Source of the DNA: Dugong dugon
Lineage: Eukaryota > Chordata > Mammalia > Sirenia > Dugongidae
Direction of reading: 5' to 3'
Length of the DNA: 64,000 nt
Assembly: GCA_030035585.1 (NCBI GenBank)
Contig: CM057464.1
Coordinates: 79,654,919 to 79,718,918, forward strand
Shown here: piece after piece, positions 23,159 through 35,081 of the stretch
How positions within the stretch are numbered: position 1 is the stretch's first letter
Layout: each line of letters starts with the position of its first letter
Position numbers and translations under genes: made by a program
The notes under the pieces: generated by a model
Seen by the model: only the letters and a program-made list of their open reading frames with translations
Databases searched by the model: none
Told to the model about the DNA's origin: nothing

Positions 23159-23316
23159 AGAAACCCTGGTGGCATAGTGGTTAAGTGCTACAGTGGCTAA
23201 CCAAAAGGGCAGCAGTTGGAATTCACCAGGCGCTCCTTGGAAACTCTATGGGACAGCTCTACTCTGTCTTATAGGGTTGCTGAGTAGGAATCGACTCCAC
23301 GGCAACGGGTAACGAG
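23159..23316 (+). mobile_element. AfroSINE, short type
   Basis: Head with A-box-like tggcatagtggttaagtgct and B-box-like gcagttggaattcaccaggc. Body ccttggaaactctatgggac then tctactctgtcttatagggt. 3' end gagtaggaatcgactccacg. TSD tacctaaaaggat at 23,146-23,158 and 23,317-23,329 is perfect. Confidence 0.94.
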
Positions 23317-23329
23317 TACCTAAAAGGAT

Positions 23330-23974
23330 TTAAGAATTGCCTACCAGCACAGACCCTTTTTGTGTAAAATGTTCCTGGTGCGACTGTAAACATTCCTGGG
23401 AAGCCACGCATGCATTTGTGAAATAGGTGTGTGATTTTCAGTGTTAGCCTCAGTGAACCCAGCTCTGATTTCAGAAAAAGTTGGGAGGCCATGTTCATGG
23501 GGTAGTGCAGGGGGTCAATAGAAAGGCTAAACTCCAAAGCACCCGTCTGACAGTATGCAATTAGAGATTCATCTTGTCACTTACTAAAATACCCTCAGGA
23601 ATGGTATCATGCAAATTTTATCAGCTAGCTCCTTGCTGTGTGGAGAAAGGAATAACTGAAGTGTCACACAGGTCTGGGATTAGGGTGAGGCAACTAATGT
23701 TGCAAATACAAGGCCTGATCCTATCTTTATTTAACATGTTTATATTTTGTTCATCATTAATTTTTTAAAATTTATTTTGATTTTTAAAATACTGTATTAC
23801 ATCATAATATTATTTATCTTGATTACTGAGTATTTTGCTGCCCCCTTAATTTTGAGCGTGAGGCCAGTGCCTCACTTGCCACACCAGTCCCATTGGGATA
23901 AAGGAAAGCGACAATGGAAATGAATGTGGGAACTCAGAAAAAACTTTAGCCTACCTCTGGGATGATGTCATACA
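23330..23974. other. No gene or repeat recognised
   Basis: Nothing beyond short frames in unique-looking sequence. Confidence 0.5.
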
Positions 23975-23980
23975 TACATG

Positions 23981-25547
23981 TTGTTGTTGTTAGGTGCTGT
24001 CTAGTCAGTTCCTACTCATACCAGTCTAGGTACAACAGAACGAAGCACTGCCTGGTCCTGCTCCACGCCCACAATCATTGTTATGCTTGAGCCCATTGTT
24101 GCAGCCACTGCGTCAACCCATCTCATTGAGTTTTTTCACTGACCCTCTACTCTACCAAGCATGATGTTCTTCTCCAGGGACTGATCCCTTCTGATAACAC
24201 GTCCAAAGTATGTGAGACGCAGTCTCATCGTTCTTGCTTCTAAGGAGCATTCTGTTTGTACTTCTTCCAAGACAGATTTGTTCGTTCTTTTGGCAGTATA
24301 TTCATAAATTCTTCTTCGGTCGTCTTTATTCATCATCCAGCTATTGCATACATATGAGGCAACTGAAAACACTATAGCTTGGGTTAGGTGCACCTTAGTC
24401 TTCAAGGTGACATCTTTGCTTTTTAACACTTTAAAGAGGTCTTTTGCAGTAGACTTGCCCAATGCAATGTGTCTTTTGATTTCTTGACTGCTGCTTCCAT
24501 GGGTGTTGGTTGTGGATCCAAGTAAAATGAAATCCTTGACAACTTCGGTCTTTTCTCCATTTATCATGATGTTGCTTATTGGTCCAGTTGTAAGGATTTT
24601 TGTTTTCTTTATGTTGAGGTGTAATCCATGCCGAAGGCTGTGGTCTTTGATCTTCATCAGTAAGTGCTTCAAGTCCTCTTCACTTTCAGCAAGCAAGCTT
24701 GTGTCATTTGCACAACACAGGTTGTTAATGAGTCTTCCTCCAATCCTGATGCCCCATTCTTCCTTATATAGTCCAGCTTCTTGGATTATTTGCTCAGCAT
24801 ACAGATTGAATAGGTGTGGAGAAAGGAAATAACCCTGACGCACAACTTTCCTGTCTAAATCACACAATATCACCTTGTTCTGTTCGAATGATTGCCTCTT
24901 GATCTACATACAGGCTTCTCATGAGCACAAGTAAGTGTTCTGGAATTTCCATTCTTCGCAATGTTATCTGTAGTATGTTAGGATCCACATAGTAGAATGC
25001 CTTTGCATAGTCAATAAAACACAAGTAAACACTTTTCTAGTATTCTCTGCTTTCAGCCAGGATCCATCTGACATCAGTAATGATGTCCCTTGTTCCATGT
25101 CCTCTTCTGAATCCAGCTTGAATTTCTGGCAGTTCTCTGTCAATATACAACTGCAGCCTCTTTTGAATGATCTTCAGCAAAATTTTAGTTGCATGTAATA
25201 TTAATGATATTGTTCGATAATTTCTGCATTTTGTTGGATCACCTTTCTCGGGAATAGGCATAAATATAGATCTCTTCCCGTCAATTGACCAGGTAGCTGT
25301 CTTTCAATTTTCTTGGCATAGACAAATGAGCACTTCCAGTGCTGCATCTGTTTGTTGAAACATCTCAGCTGGTATTTAGTCAATTCCCAGAACCTTGTTT
25401 TTTGCCAATGCCTTCAGTGCATCTTGGACTTCTTCCTTCAGTACCATCGGTTTTTGATCATATACTACCTCCTGAAATGGTTGAATGTTGACCAATTCTT
25501 TTTGGTACAATGTCTGTATATTCCTTCCATCTTCTTTTGATGCTTCC
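23981..25547 (-). mobile_element. RTE LINE copy 3, 5'-truncated RT half, minus strand
   Basis: Minus-strand reading gives most of the RT: PIPEKGDPTKCRNYRTISLI, ELPEIQAGFRRGHGTRDIIT, FIDYAKAF, LFNLYAEQIIQEAGLYKEE and the terminal YFGRVIRRDQSLEKNIMLG. The catalytic YADD reads CAND (codons at 24,703-24,714), so the polymerase would be dead even apart from the frameshift near 24,870-25,040. A 245-codon frame (24,873 back to 24,136) survives. Possible TSD tacatgtt / tatatgtt at 23,975-23,982 and 25,548-25,555. Confidence 0.9.
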
Positions 25548-25590
25548 TATATGTTTTACTACAAGAAACTGACAGATGCTTGGGGGAATT

Positions 25591-25630
25591 ACATATATAT
25601 ATATATATACACACACACACACGTATATAT
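25591..25630. repeat. (TA)n(CA)n microsatellite
   Basis: Roughly nine TA followed by eight CA dinucleotides. Confidence 0.9.
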
Positions 25631-26034
25631 AATTCACTCTGAAGTATACTCACTCTATTTTTCTAAGTCTCTTATGATTTACTAGCTAATTTAATAAATA
25701 CTTTTGCTAAATTCTTATAAGTCTTCGTGTCCTTGTAATTATCACCTAACTTTTTTAACTCTATTTTTTCCTACCAATAAAATGAAGATAATACCTAATT
25801 CACAAGGTTAAAAATTATACATAAAACATCTAATTAGTAGCCTATAATATGGTTTGTATTTGGTAAATGTTTGTTGTAGTTATTAAAGGTGAAGAAGGAG
25901 TAATTACAGGTTTCATGCTTATTTCTATCAGATAACACATTTTAATCAACATTTGAAGCTGATGGTGAGAACAGATATCTTAGTACAGATTTTCATTATA
26001 TAATTTCTCCACATATCAGAATGTTTTGCCCAGA

Positions 26035-26352
26035 TATTGTCATGCTTCTAGCTGTTGTTCACATGTTACCTTCTTAGTATAGCCTATCTTAACCACTCTA
26101 CTTGAAATCGCAATTACCTGCCTCCGTTCTCCCACCCTAGTAGTCCCTATCCTTAATACTCAGCTTTATATTTTTGCACAACATCTATCAGCTTTTCAAA
26201 TCTTATTTAACTTATTTGTATTTTCTGTCTCCCTCTCACTAGTATGTATACTCCATGATGTAAGTAGTGTTCCTGATTTATTCACTGCTATATTCCAAAA
26301 TCTATTAGAGATGTAGGCATACAGTAGGTACTCAATACATTTTGCTGAATTA
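26035..26352 (+). mobile_element. L2 LINE 3' end
   Basis: tgtatactccatgatgtaag, ccaaaatctattagagatgt and catacagtaggtactcaata resemble the L2 3' UTR that ends in …aataaatgtttgttgaatga. Decayed. Confidence 0.7.
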
Positions 26353-26737
26353 ATGAATAGACTGATGATGAGAATGTAATATAATTTAATTGAATTGAAT
26401 TTCTAATTTTTCCATGTGGAAGAGATATGTTGAAGTAAGCACACTGATGTATTGTGCTGATAAGAAACCCTAAGAAGAAAATAAGTTGTTTAAAAATGTA
26501 ATTACGCAGGTAGCTAACTAAAGACCTGCAACGATGACTTGGAGAATTCTCAGCTATGGATGCGGTGAACCAATGAGAAGATCTTTCTCTCTCTTTATGT
26601 TATATAAAGAGGATCACTCTTCCTATACAATTTTTTGTCACTAACTCAAGTCTCACTCATTATTACCTTATACCTGAACAATTGTTGGGGGTCTTCTAGT
26701 AATAATCTTTGTCCACTTACTTATGCTTTCATTCTTT
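26353..26737. other. No gene or repeat recognised
   Basis: AT-rich unique-looking sequence. Confidence 0.5.
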
Positions 26738-26749
26738 TTTCTATTTACT

Positions 26750-26919
26750 TGGAGCCCTGGTGGCGCAATGGTTAAGAGTTATGGCTGCTAACCAAAAGGT
26801 CTGCATTTTGAATCCTCCAGCTGTTCCTTGGAAACCCTAAGGGGCGGTTCTACTCTGTCCTATAGAATTCTTCAAATTGGAATCCACTCAACAGCAATGG
26901 GTTGTTTTTTTTGGGGGGG
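26750..26919 (+). mobile_element. AfroSINE, short type
   Basis: Starts ggagccctggtggcgcaatg (A box), with a decayed B box near 26,809. Body ccttggaaaccctaaggggc. 3' end ccactcaacagcaatgggtt plus a T/G-rich tail. Perfect TSD tttctatttact at 26,738-26,749 and 26,920-26,931. Confidence 0.94.
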
Positions 26920-27134
26920 TTTCTATTTACTCACTAATTTATTCAGTTCATCTAACTAACTGCAATAATTGTAGTCTTTTAAAGGATCCTAGTACTTTTA
27001 TTTCCCTACCAACCACAGCCAAAATTACTCAGGCTTCTGGTACTTTTTACATTATAGTACTTGGAGAAGGGACCAAGTGAGTACAGGATAAATATATTAA
27101 TTAATTCAGGGCAAACACACTAACTAACTCAGTC

Positions 27135-27242
27135 TTTTATTCCATTTATTCAACAAACATTTAGTAAATATCTGTTATGTACAAAGTGCTGGGTGTTGTG
27201 GACATAACAATGAGAAAAAATTGACCCTCTTTGTGCTCTTGT
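27135..27242 (-). mobile_element. L2 LINE 3' end, minus orientation
   Basis: ccatttattcaacaaacatt and gtacaaagtgctgggtgttg give the reverse complement of the L2 terminus. Confidence 0.7.
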
Positions 27243-27596
27243 GTAGATAGATTTAAAAGTATAACTATGATGAATAGGAAGAGTATATATTTTATCTATC
27301 AAGCCATTCATTTTTTTCCCCCAGTTTGAACAATTCCTTTTCATTCTTTGGCTCTTCAGCCTGGATCACAGGACATCCATATCCCTGGAAAGGCTGAGAT
27401 AGTAGGAAATGAGAGCCCTTAGAGAAGTGCCTGGTTAGAGGCCTGAAGTTATAAAAAGGACCTTAGTTGCCAAGGTGTGGTCCCTCACCTCGTTCTGGCG
27501 TTTCTAACATTATTGTCATAAGATTCCTTTTGTTCCAGATGTTAACTATTTTTTGTACTACATAATTTAAACCTGACCAAAAAAAAAAAAAAAATT
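27243..27596. other. No gene or repeat recognised
   Basis: Unique-looking. An A run at 27,580-27,594 precedes the next repeat. Confidence 0.45.
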
Positions 27597-27890
27597 TAAT
27601 AGGTACTATCATTATTTGGCACAGCGGTGAAGAACTTGGCTGCTTACTAAAAGGCTGGCAGTTCGAATCCACAAACTGCTCTTTGGAAACTCTATGGGGT
27701 GGTTCTACTCTGTCCTATAGGGTCTCTATGAGTCAGCATACTCAACAGCACTGGGTTTTTTGTTGTTGTTGTTGTGGTTATTATTCTGTTTTACAAATGA
27801 TAAAACTGAGGTACATATTGACGTAGCTCACTTGTCAAAGGACCAAGAGCTGTTAGATGGGAACACTAGGTTTGCAACCAAGTAGTCTAA
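27597..27890 (-). mobile_element. MIR SINE split by an AfroSINE
   Basis: ataggtactatcattatt at 27,599-27,616 and ttctgttttacaaatgataa from 27,784 are adjacent parts of one minus-strand MIR. They are separated by the younger SINE at 27,617-27,779. Confidence 0.72.
27617..27779 (+). mobile_element. AfroSINE, 5'-truncated, inserted in a MIR
   Basis: Lacks the first ~10 bases of the head. The B box is well preserved (agttcgaatccacaaactgc). 3' end gtctctatgagtcagcatac, then a ttgttgttgttgttgtgg tail. Short TSD attatt at 27,611-27,616 and 27,780-27,785. Confidence 0.88.
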
Positions 27891-29654
27891 ATACCTCTAG
27901 CTGTCTGTTTTTGTGCCCAGGTGAAAAATAATTTGTGCAAATTTTATCAATCTTTGCCTATTCAACAATTACAATTTCTGTTTAGGAAAGATAATTGTAA
28001 AAAAAAGGTTTGTGCTTTCATTTTCTAATGACTTTGTGGGGGGGCAAATTGAGCAGTACCTAAGATATTCATAAGCACGTTTATTAGATTACTATAGTAT
28101 AAATGCTTTTATTTTCCTGAAAAATTGGACCACTGAATTCAATTGCATAAAATGTCTAAGTTAGCTTATTCATTCTCATGAACTGAGTGTATCATTTTTT
28201 CTAAAGAAATGATATTGACTTCCTATTGAACACTAAATTGATTTTAATATTTAACGAGTTAAAGTATTCCCAGGGACATGGAGGACAAATGCATTTGCTA
28301 TTTACTCTCTGTGTATGACTCCAGCCTCCTCTGTAGCAGGCTAATTGTTTATTCAAGATAGAGTTAAAACGAACCTTTTAAAAAAACAAATCACACTATT
28401 TGCCTAAATTTGGGGCCCTTTGCTGAATTCAATGGATTAGTTTAACTCTAAAGTTAATTTTTATCTTTTCAATGCAGGCGTCTTCTGCCTTAATTTTTTT
28501 TTTTTGCCTTTTTAGCCATGGGATGCTTCTGAATAAACGGACGGAATATGTGCACCTATTTGATATAACATACTGTTGACAAGGAGGTGTGTGCACCTGC
28601 CAAATATCCATCCTATATCCTGGTTGATAAAAGGATTCTCATTTTAATGGATTCTCTCCTGGGGTCCCCTCTTAATTTTAGTAACACACTTCTTTAGGAA
28701 CTACACAAGCATGCTTGTGTGATTAATGCCAAGACTACCGTAACTTGGCCAAGATAGTCACATACTAATTTACAGCCCCTAGGTATTTTGAAGACTAAAT
28801 AAACAAAGCTATATAGGCCTAGGAGAATATCATTATGAATGATTTATTTCTTTAAAAAAAGTCTGTATAAGGGAGACTCATCACTAAATGTACAGTTGCT
28901 TTATTGAACTGCCATAAAACATGTTACTCAAAATATCAATTTCAGATTAGCAGTCCCCTAACCCCCTTCAGAGAGCTACTGAAAATGCAATACAAGCCTT
29001 AATGAACATTTTGATTAGAAGACATGAAGAAACTAGATGTTACTATAGGGCACATGTGTGTACTACTGGGTAACATGACAGGCCACCTGGAAAGATATAC
29101 AAATAATAGTTATCAGAAGCATTTGATTGGCCACATGTAATCAAGAAATTCTCTGTTTCTAACCAAGAACAAGCATTTAGGGCACACTGTACCCAGAAGG
29201 AAGCAAATACATATTTGTCTCTCATCGGTAGGTTGCTGCTGTCATGGAAGTAATAAACCAGTTAAGAATTCCCACAAAACAAAAATTAAGTGTTATATCT
29301 TGGAGGTAGTACCTTAGTAATTTCATGAATGCAAAGTCATTTGCAACACATGATTATTTCTCTAGGCAATAATTTTTTGAAGAAGTAGATAAAGCATATT
29401 TTATATTCACTTTCAAAGAGGGTAAAAGGCATCTGTGATTTTGAATACCAGCAAACACTGGGGATAATTTGAGTCACTGGTAGAGAATATTTTTCATGAT
29501 GTATTGTTAAATACAAAATGGACAATTACTCCAAGAATTCTTTATTATAAAATGACTTTAAAATGGAACTATATAGTGTAGATCTATTCTTTTTAACTGA
29601 TAAGAAGGGACTCAGATGGCCTTTGCATATAGTGGAGAGCTAGGAGTTGTAAGA
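27891..29654. other. Long stretch without recognised gene or repeat
   Basis: About 1.8 kb of AT-rich sequence with no repeat that I can name and no motif-bearing frame. Candidate for conserved non-coding DNA only because it is repeat-free; conservation cannot be judged here. Confidence 0.5.
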
Positions 29655-29860
29655 CAGTGATATTTACTGAGGGCATACAATGTGCCAGACATATAACAAA
29701 ATACAACAATTATCTCCTTTAATAACAATAATCCTGAGATGTAAGCTTCATTTTTATCCTCATTTTATAGTTGATGACACAGGATTAGAGGATTTAGTTT
29801 CAGAGCTAGTAGTCAAATCCCTGACTGTCGGGTCCCCACATCATGGCCCCCACTTAATTC
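29655..29860 (-). mobile_element. MIR SINE, minus orientation
   Basis: atttactgagggcatacaat, tgccagacatataacaaaat, tcctcattttatagttgatg and cagagctagtagtcaaatcc follow MIR order in reverse complement. Confidence 0.78.
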
Positions 29861-30396
29861 TGAGTTCCTGCCCAATAATTATGTAGTCTAATTTCAGGGC
29901 AAGGACATAGGATCTTTCCTTAGTAATGTTACTCATCTGTCTTTTAACTTAGAAATCACTTTAAGAAAATTTGTAGCAATAATAATAATCATTGGAATAT
30001 TTGCATTCAACGCCAAATAAATGTTTTGTCATTTTTTATTCTACTGGAAACTAGTAGACAAGTAGATTATGATTTCTACTTATAAAAATGTCCCTCCCAA
30101 TTGAAATGTTTCTTCTAAAAAAGTTGTGAGGGATCTTTGGAAATGATGTAGTCTAACTCTGTTATTTTATAAGCAAAAACTCAAGGTTTGGGGAGATTAA
30201 GATAATTGATGCTTCACACTGAGTCATGGCACTAACAGGATCAGCTCTCTGGCTTGACTTTTGCACTATTTAATTTCTAAACATTATCTCTGCATTATTG
30301 TCCTTTACATAATTAATATTATAGAATTCAGCTAAATGACTTCAGAATTTCCACAGAGACTTCAGTATAACAAAGTTTTATTTTACTTTTCCCCCC
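29861..30396. other. Mostly unassigned; possible MIR-like piece 30,130-30,280
   Basis: ggaaatgatgtagtctaact and later phrases faintly resemble a reverse-complement ancient SINE. Too decayed for a firm call. Confidence 0.35.
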
Positions 30397-30411
30397 TAAA
30401 TCACCTTTATA

Positions 30412-30566
30412 GGGGCACTGGTGGCGCAGTGGTTAAAGAGCTTGGCTACTAACCAAAAGGTTGGCAATTTGAATCCACCAGCTGCTCCTTGGAAACCCTA
30501 GAGGGCAGTTCTATTCTGTCCCTTGGGGTCGCTATGAGTCAGAATTGACTCGATGGCAATGGGTTT
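30412..30566 (+). mobile_element. AfroSINE, short type
   Basis: A box tggcgcagtggttaaagagc is intact; B-box relic ggcaatttgaatccaccagc. 3' hairpin gtcgctatgagtcagaattg then actcgatggcaat. TSD taaatcacctttata / taaataacctttata at 30,397-30,411 and 30,567-30,581. Confidence 0.94.
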
Positions 30567-31020
30567 TAAATAACCTTTATAGAGGTATAATTAACATTCA
30601 AAAAATGCACATATTTAAAGTGTACAATTTAATACATTTTGACATTTAACACACAGGTGAAACCATTACCACAATCAAAATAATGAATGTAACTCCAACA
30701 GTTTCCTCATGTCCTTTCGTAATCCCCTTTATTCTGTCCCTCCTTGACTGTCCCCTTCCCCTGAAAATCATCCATCTGCTTTCTGTCATTATGGGTTGAT
30801 TTTCATTTTCTAGAATTTTTGCATGATGAATTATATGATATATGCTTATATTTGTCTGGCTTCTTTCACTCTGCATAATTACTTTGAGATTCATTGCTGT
30901 ATATGTTAACAGTTCATTTTTTTCCCTTAGTTGTATTCTGTTTACTTATTTACTTATTATTCCACAATCTGTTTACTTATTTACCTACTGATGGGCTTTT
31001 GGGTTGTTTTTAGTTTTTGC
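30567..31020 (-). mobile_element. Ancient LINE-1 (L1M) 3' end, minus orientation
   Basis: taaagtgtacaatttaatac, gtgaaaccattaccacaatc, tgtctggcttctttcactct and tactgatgggcttttgggtt are reverse-complement blocks of an old L1 3' UTR and ORF2 end, in order. Confidence 0.82.
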
Positions 31021-31034
31021 TTGCCTCAAGTCAG

Positions 31035-31212
31035 GGATCCAAGGGAATAAACACCTCGACTTCAGTTTTCTCCCTCCTTCTCACCTCCTGCCAGGTATTC
31101 CCATTGACCAAGCCCAATGGGGCTGCAGAGGCAAAATAAGCCCTCATCACTCAGTCCATAAAAGTCAGCCTCCCACAGCAGAGGGCATCATGTCTAAGAC
31201 AGTCAACATTAG
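31035..31212. repeat. Unnamed ancient dispersed repeat, copy 1
   Basis: aataaacacctcgacttcag, ctcctgccaggtattcccat and gtcagcctcccacagcagag have counterparts in the same order at 41,180-41,330. I do not recognise the family with confidence. Confidence 0.5.
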
Positions 31213-32164
31213 TAGAGTTTCAGGGAAATAATTCTTTTTCCATAAATATTGAGAAATGGATATATAAAATGAAAAGAAACAAAGTGAACTGAAAGTTTTG
31301 TTTTGTATTTGTAATGAGAGTTTGATAACATTGAAAAAACCCACATCTATGTTTCTTACCACATACATTTTAAAAATTTTTTTACTTGGATCTTATAATT
31401 TCTAGAATCTACTCACAGCAGCTGCAATCTGAAATTACTCCTGTTCAATCTTTGAATTATGATTAACTTTCTAAATGTGTATTTTAAAGTCTTCTTTTGG
31501 GGTTTCTTTGAATGCTAGACCAGTCTTTCTTTTAAGATGCTTTTATGTAGACTTGTATACAGGATTACATATTTATATATAACTTCTGTTTTACCCTACT
31601 TTAATTTTCCAGGATAAAGCCCCACAGGGTAGTTTATAACAACAATTTCACCCCACTTGCCTTTCTTGAAGTATGTGAATAAGGAAAGGAGAGAGAAAGT
31701 GAAGGGAAAAATTCTGAGACATATAATTGTGTGGACTGTGAAAAGGATGGGGGGGCCGTCCGCAAAACAGCAAAATGCACAAATTTGTCTCTCGTCATTC
31801 CCAGCCAAATTATAAACCTTTTATTGTTTCTTCCCACCACATCACCTTGAGAATTCCTTAGTCTGACACTATGACACTATTCTTTAATTGTCCAAAAGCC
31901 ACTCCCACAAAGGCATTTTACGAGGACTGTTTATATTCCTTTAGCGTGTTTCACACAACAATATTACATTTAACATACTTTCTATAATCAAGACACTTGT
32001 TCCCTTTATGTTATGCTTAATCTTTAAAAATTAAGTTAGTTTCAGATCTTTCAAGATTTATGATTCTGTTTTATATAAGCAGGGAGAGTATGTTTTTTCC
32101 TTAAATCATTATAATAGCTTCCCTACTCTTTGTAATTTTTAAAATACTTTATTTACTACAATGT
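31213..32164. other. No gene or repeat recognised
   Basis: AT-rich. Short frames around 31,600-31,840 lack any recognisable domain. Confidence 0.45.
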
Positions 32165-32346
32165 AGTTTGCTTTGCTGCTATCCAAAATATTGTAGGTTC
32201 GAGTGTACTCAGAGTTGCCTCAGAAGAAAGGTCTGGCAACCATCTTTCAAAAAATCAGCCATTGAAAACTCCATGGAGCCCAGTCAGTTCTACTCTGACA
32301 AAATTGAGGTCACCATAAGTTGGAATTGACTGGATAGCAACTGGTA
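32165..32346 (+). mobile_element. AfroSINE, long type, old and 5'-truncated
   Basis: Contains gtaggttcgagtgtactcag (B box), a degraded RTE-5'-like middle (gaagaaaggtctggcaacca, ccattgaaaactccatggag) and the 3' end ccataagttggaattgactg. No clear TSD found. Confidence 0.85.
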
Positions 32347-32461
32347 CTGGTATGCTGTTAAATTATTAATAGCATAAATTAATTGTTTGCATTATTCATT
32401 TTAGCTTCAATTTTATAGTATATTCAGTCTTCATAGTTTACTGCTCATAAATAATGTGAAT

Positions 32462-32640
32462 TCATGTATTTATTCATTCAGAAAATGTTTGAGTGCTGTT
32501 CTGTATCAGGCATTATGTTTATTCCTGGAGATAGATAGATGTGAAAAAGAAATATTGTTCATATCGTCAACAAGCTTGCTTCCTACGGAGATCTTACTGT
32601 ACCACAGATCCTATGGTTTTGTATGAGTCCTGGAGGAATA
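32462..32640 (-). mobile_element. L2 LINE 3' end, minus orientation
   Basis: gtatttattcattcagaaaa and gttctgtatcaggcattatg, followed by degraded equivalents of the L2 3' UTR. Confidence 0.6.
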
Positions 32641-34039
32641 CATAGGAGTTAGCAATAAAATGTGTTCTAGCACAGAAAAAAAGCCTCTTCACCTATAAAA
32701 ATTTTTCTAGCAGAGGGAAACAAACAAACAACAACAAAAACTCTTTTAGGCATTAAAAACTCAAGTCAGGGAGAATATTGTCTAATGCTCTCTAATACCA
32801 TTATTTTTCTTTTGATATTTCAAAATTATTTCAATCTTTTCATTCAGCTTGTTTTGTTAGTTTTGCTCTCTTTAACTTTTCAAAAAGTTTTTTCAGCTCC
32901 AAAAGTTTGCAGAAAGCAAATCCAAGCTAAATTATAAGCTGAGTACTCTTTCCAATGTTCTGATATATTCTCACACCCCCCAAAAATGAATCAGCTATAA
33001 TCTCCATATTAAGTTACTTATAATCCACTTATTGCCTTGGATGTGCCCATCTCTTAACTTTAACACAATATGTAATGATCTAATTGCATATACTTTTAAA
33101 CTTTAATACAGTTTATTACTTTGAATTTTACTAAGAGTTTTCTAGGAAGGAAAAAGAACCACAGCTATTCAACTGTTGTATGAAGAGTGTTATATGTACA
33201 TGGGAACCAATATTATTCGGTTATGTGCACCAATTTTTTTTTTCCTGAGTGACTTAAGACCAATCTTTCTGTAAGGCAAAATATATGTTTTTTTCATTAA
33301 AGGGCACCTTAGAAAAGGAACATACAGCAAGATTTGGAAATTCTCAGTTGACACATAAATTTCCACCTTGGAAATGTTTTAACTTTCAGGGAAAAGCAGA
33401 ACATCTGTCAGAGGCTGAGAAGTCAGGAGAGAAAGCAGATGTGAAAGACCTTTTCCAAGAAGGAATCCTGAACTAGTTTCTAAGACGTCAGTCACATCTG
33501 GAAGAAGACAGTGTTTGTTTCAAAAGGTTAAAGGAGACTTTTAAACTGTGGTATTGGTTTTGTTTTCTAGATTGAAAAAAAAATTCTCCCTGGTTGCTGA
33601 TTCACATATAATCTTCCCAAGCATCAAAAAAACGTGACGTAAACTCTTAAATGATACATCTACAGGCAAACTCTTCAGTGTGAACAAAATTAATTCCTTC
33701 TGATAGCTCTAGGAAATAGCCACTGCCACCTCCTTTTTACCTGTTAATTGCTAAAGAGCAACAATTAAATCTTATTTATGCCAGTACATACTTGATTCTT
33801 TTAATTGGATGAAAGAGGAGAATATAAAAATAAAATAATACTTCCCTTATTCTGCTACAGCTCAAAATATCTTTACTTGAACATGAGTGTTTTCTTGGAA
33901 AAAAAATGTCATGTAAGTTGTTGGATTTGGCATTTGACCTTTGGCATTGTCTGGATATTATAATAATATGATAGTGTTTTGTTGAAAAAGAATCTTACAT
34001 GTGTAATTGAGAAGGAATGCTAATGCACATCTCTCCTTT
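32641..34039. other. No gene or named repeat
   Basis: AT-rich. A 63-codon frame at 33,285-33,476 is preceded by a pyrimidine run and AG, superficially like a splice acceptor. No recognisable protein family. Confidence 0.4.
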
Positions 34040-34345
34040 GCACTAGACTAAAAGTTTCAAAGAGCAGGCAGCGTGCCTGGTATTGCTCACCAGTGTAGCC
34101 TTGACAGCTTGGTTTTAAGTAGGTGATACAGTTTTTACATGATGAACAGAGGGCCTGCACTCTGACAATTTTATAGGTTGTTGTATGCTTTAGAGGTGAT
34201 TTCCCATTAGCATGGCCAAATCAGGCCAAGAAACATGGATTTTCTTAAGGCCTTGCAGGACCTCAGTTCAGTTAGATATTTAAGCATCTACCCAATACAC
34301 TATATTTTGATTTGTTGACTGAGTTAATATTTATTGAATGAATGA
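34040..34345 (+). mobile_element. L2 LINE 3' end split by an unidentified insert
   Basis: ctagactaaaagtttcaaag, ggtattgctcaccagtgtag and ggttttaagtaggtgat form an L2 3' UTR that resumes at about 34,322 with ttaatatttattgaatgaat. The block between is the unit described at 34,131. Confidence 0.65.
34131..34312. repeat. Unidentified ~182 bp interspersed repeat, copy 1
   Basis: Starts gtttttaca and ends tatattttgatt. It resembles 35,082-35,266 over its whole length (about three quarters identical by eye). The best-kept stretch is gttcagttagatatttaagc. It interrupts an L2, so it behaved as a mobile unit. No coding potential. Confidence 0.7.
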
Positions 34346-35081
34346 AAAGGCAAATTATTAGTTCCAATCCTCTGCCTTATTTTTATACTGAGGTTAATTG
34401 ACTGTATTTAAGTAGATAACACAATTTTACTATATAGAAAGATACTGTTTAAAATTTTATGGATTCAAGTTTCTACTGAAGTATAAAGAAATAAGCATTT
34501 TTTTTTTCACACTGAAATCTTCTGGAGTACTGAATATAATGATTTTGATCTTTGATTTTTTTTTCCTGATGTTAAACATTTCTTCATCTTTTGTTCTCTG
34601 ACTTAAATGAAACTCTTGAAATATGACAAACCCAGGGGATTATTAAAAGCAGAATGTCTATTTCAAAAGGAATTTGTACTCCAATCTTCCATGAAAACAA
34701 AGCACAGTAGGAAGAATGCTTCAAATTGTCATGGCTAATGGAAATAATGACAATCATTGCAGTGTTAAAATCTACCATGCCCTATAAGATTATATTCAAA
34801 TCAGTTTAAGGTATTAAATAACAGAATTGATTTTAAATAGAACCTTTAAATTTTCTTATAACAAAAGAAAGTTATGTGTGTTAAAAAGTTACAAGTATTT
34901 ATATTTATTTTCTTTGATATGAGTGTTAAATATAGTTCAAAATTTGGAAAACATTTGCTTCTAGAGTTTTTGTATTTTATAGTTGTTAAATCAAAGCATA
35001 GATTATTTCCTTTTCTGTGAATTACGCTTACTTCATTTTTTTCATTATGAGTTTTTTGTTTTAATAAGCACTTTTCTGGGG
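34346..35081. other. No gene or repeat recognised
   Basis: AT-rich sequence between the two copies of the unidentified repeat. Confidence 0.45.

Noticed and set aside
23159..23316. tRNA gene suggested by A- and B-box-like motifs
   Set aside because: The boxes belong to the tRNA-derived head of an AfroSINE; there is no cloverleaf-complete tRNA, and a TSD marks it as a retroposon.
33285..33476. Possible exon: pyrimidine run plus AG followed by a 63-codon open frame
   Set aside because: No family recognised, no matching donor or neighbouring exons, and short frames of this size are expected by chance.
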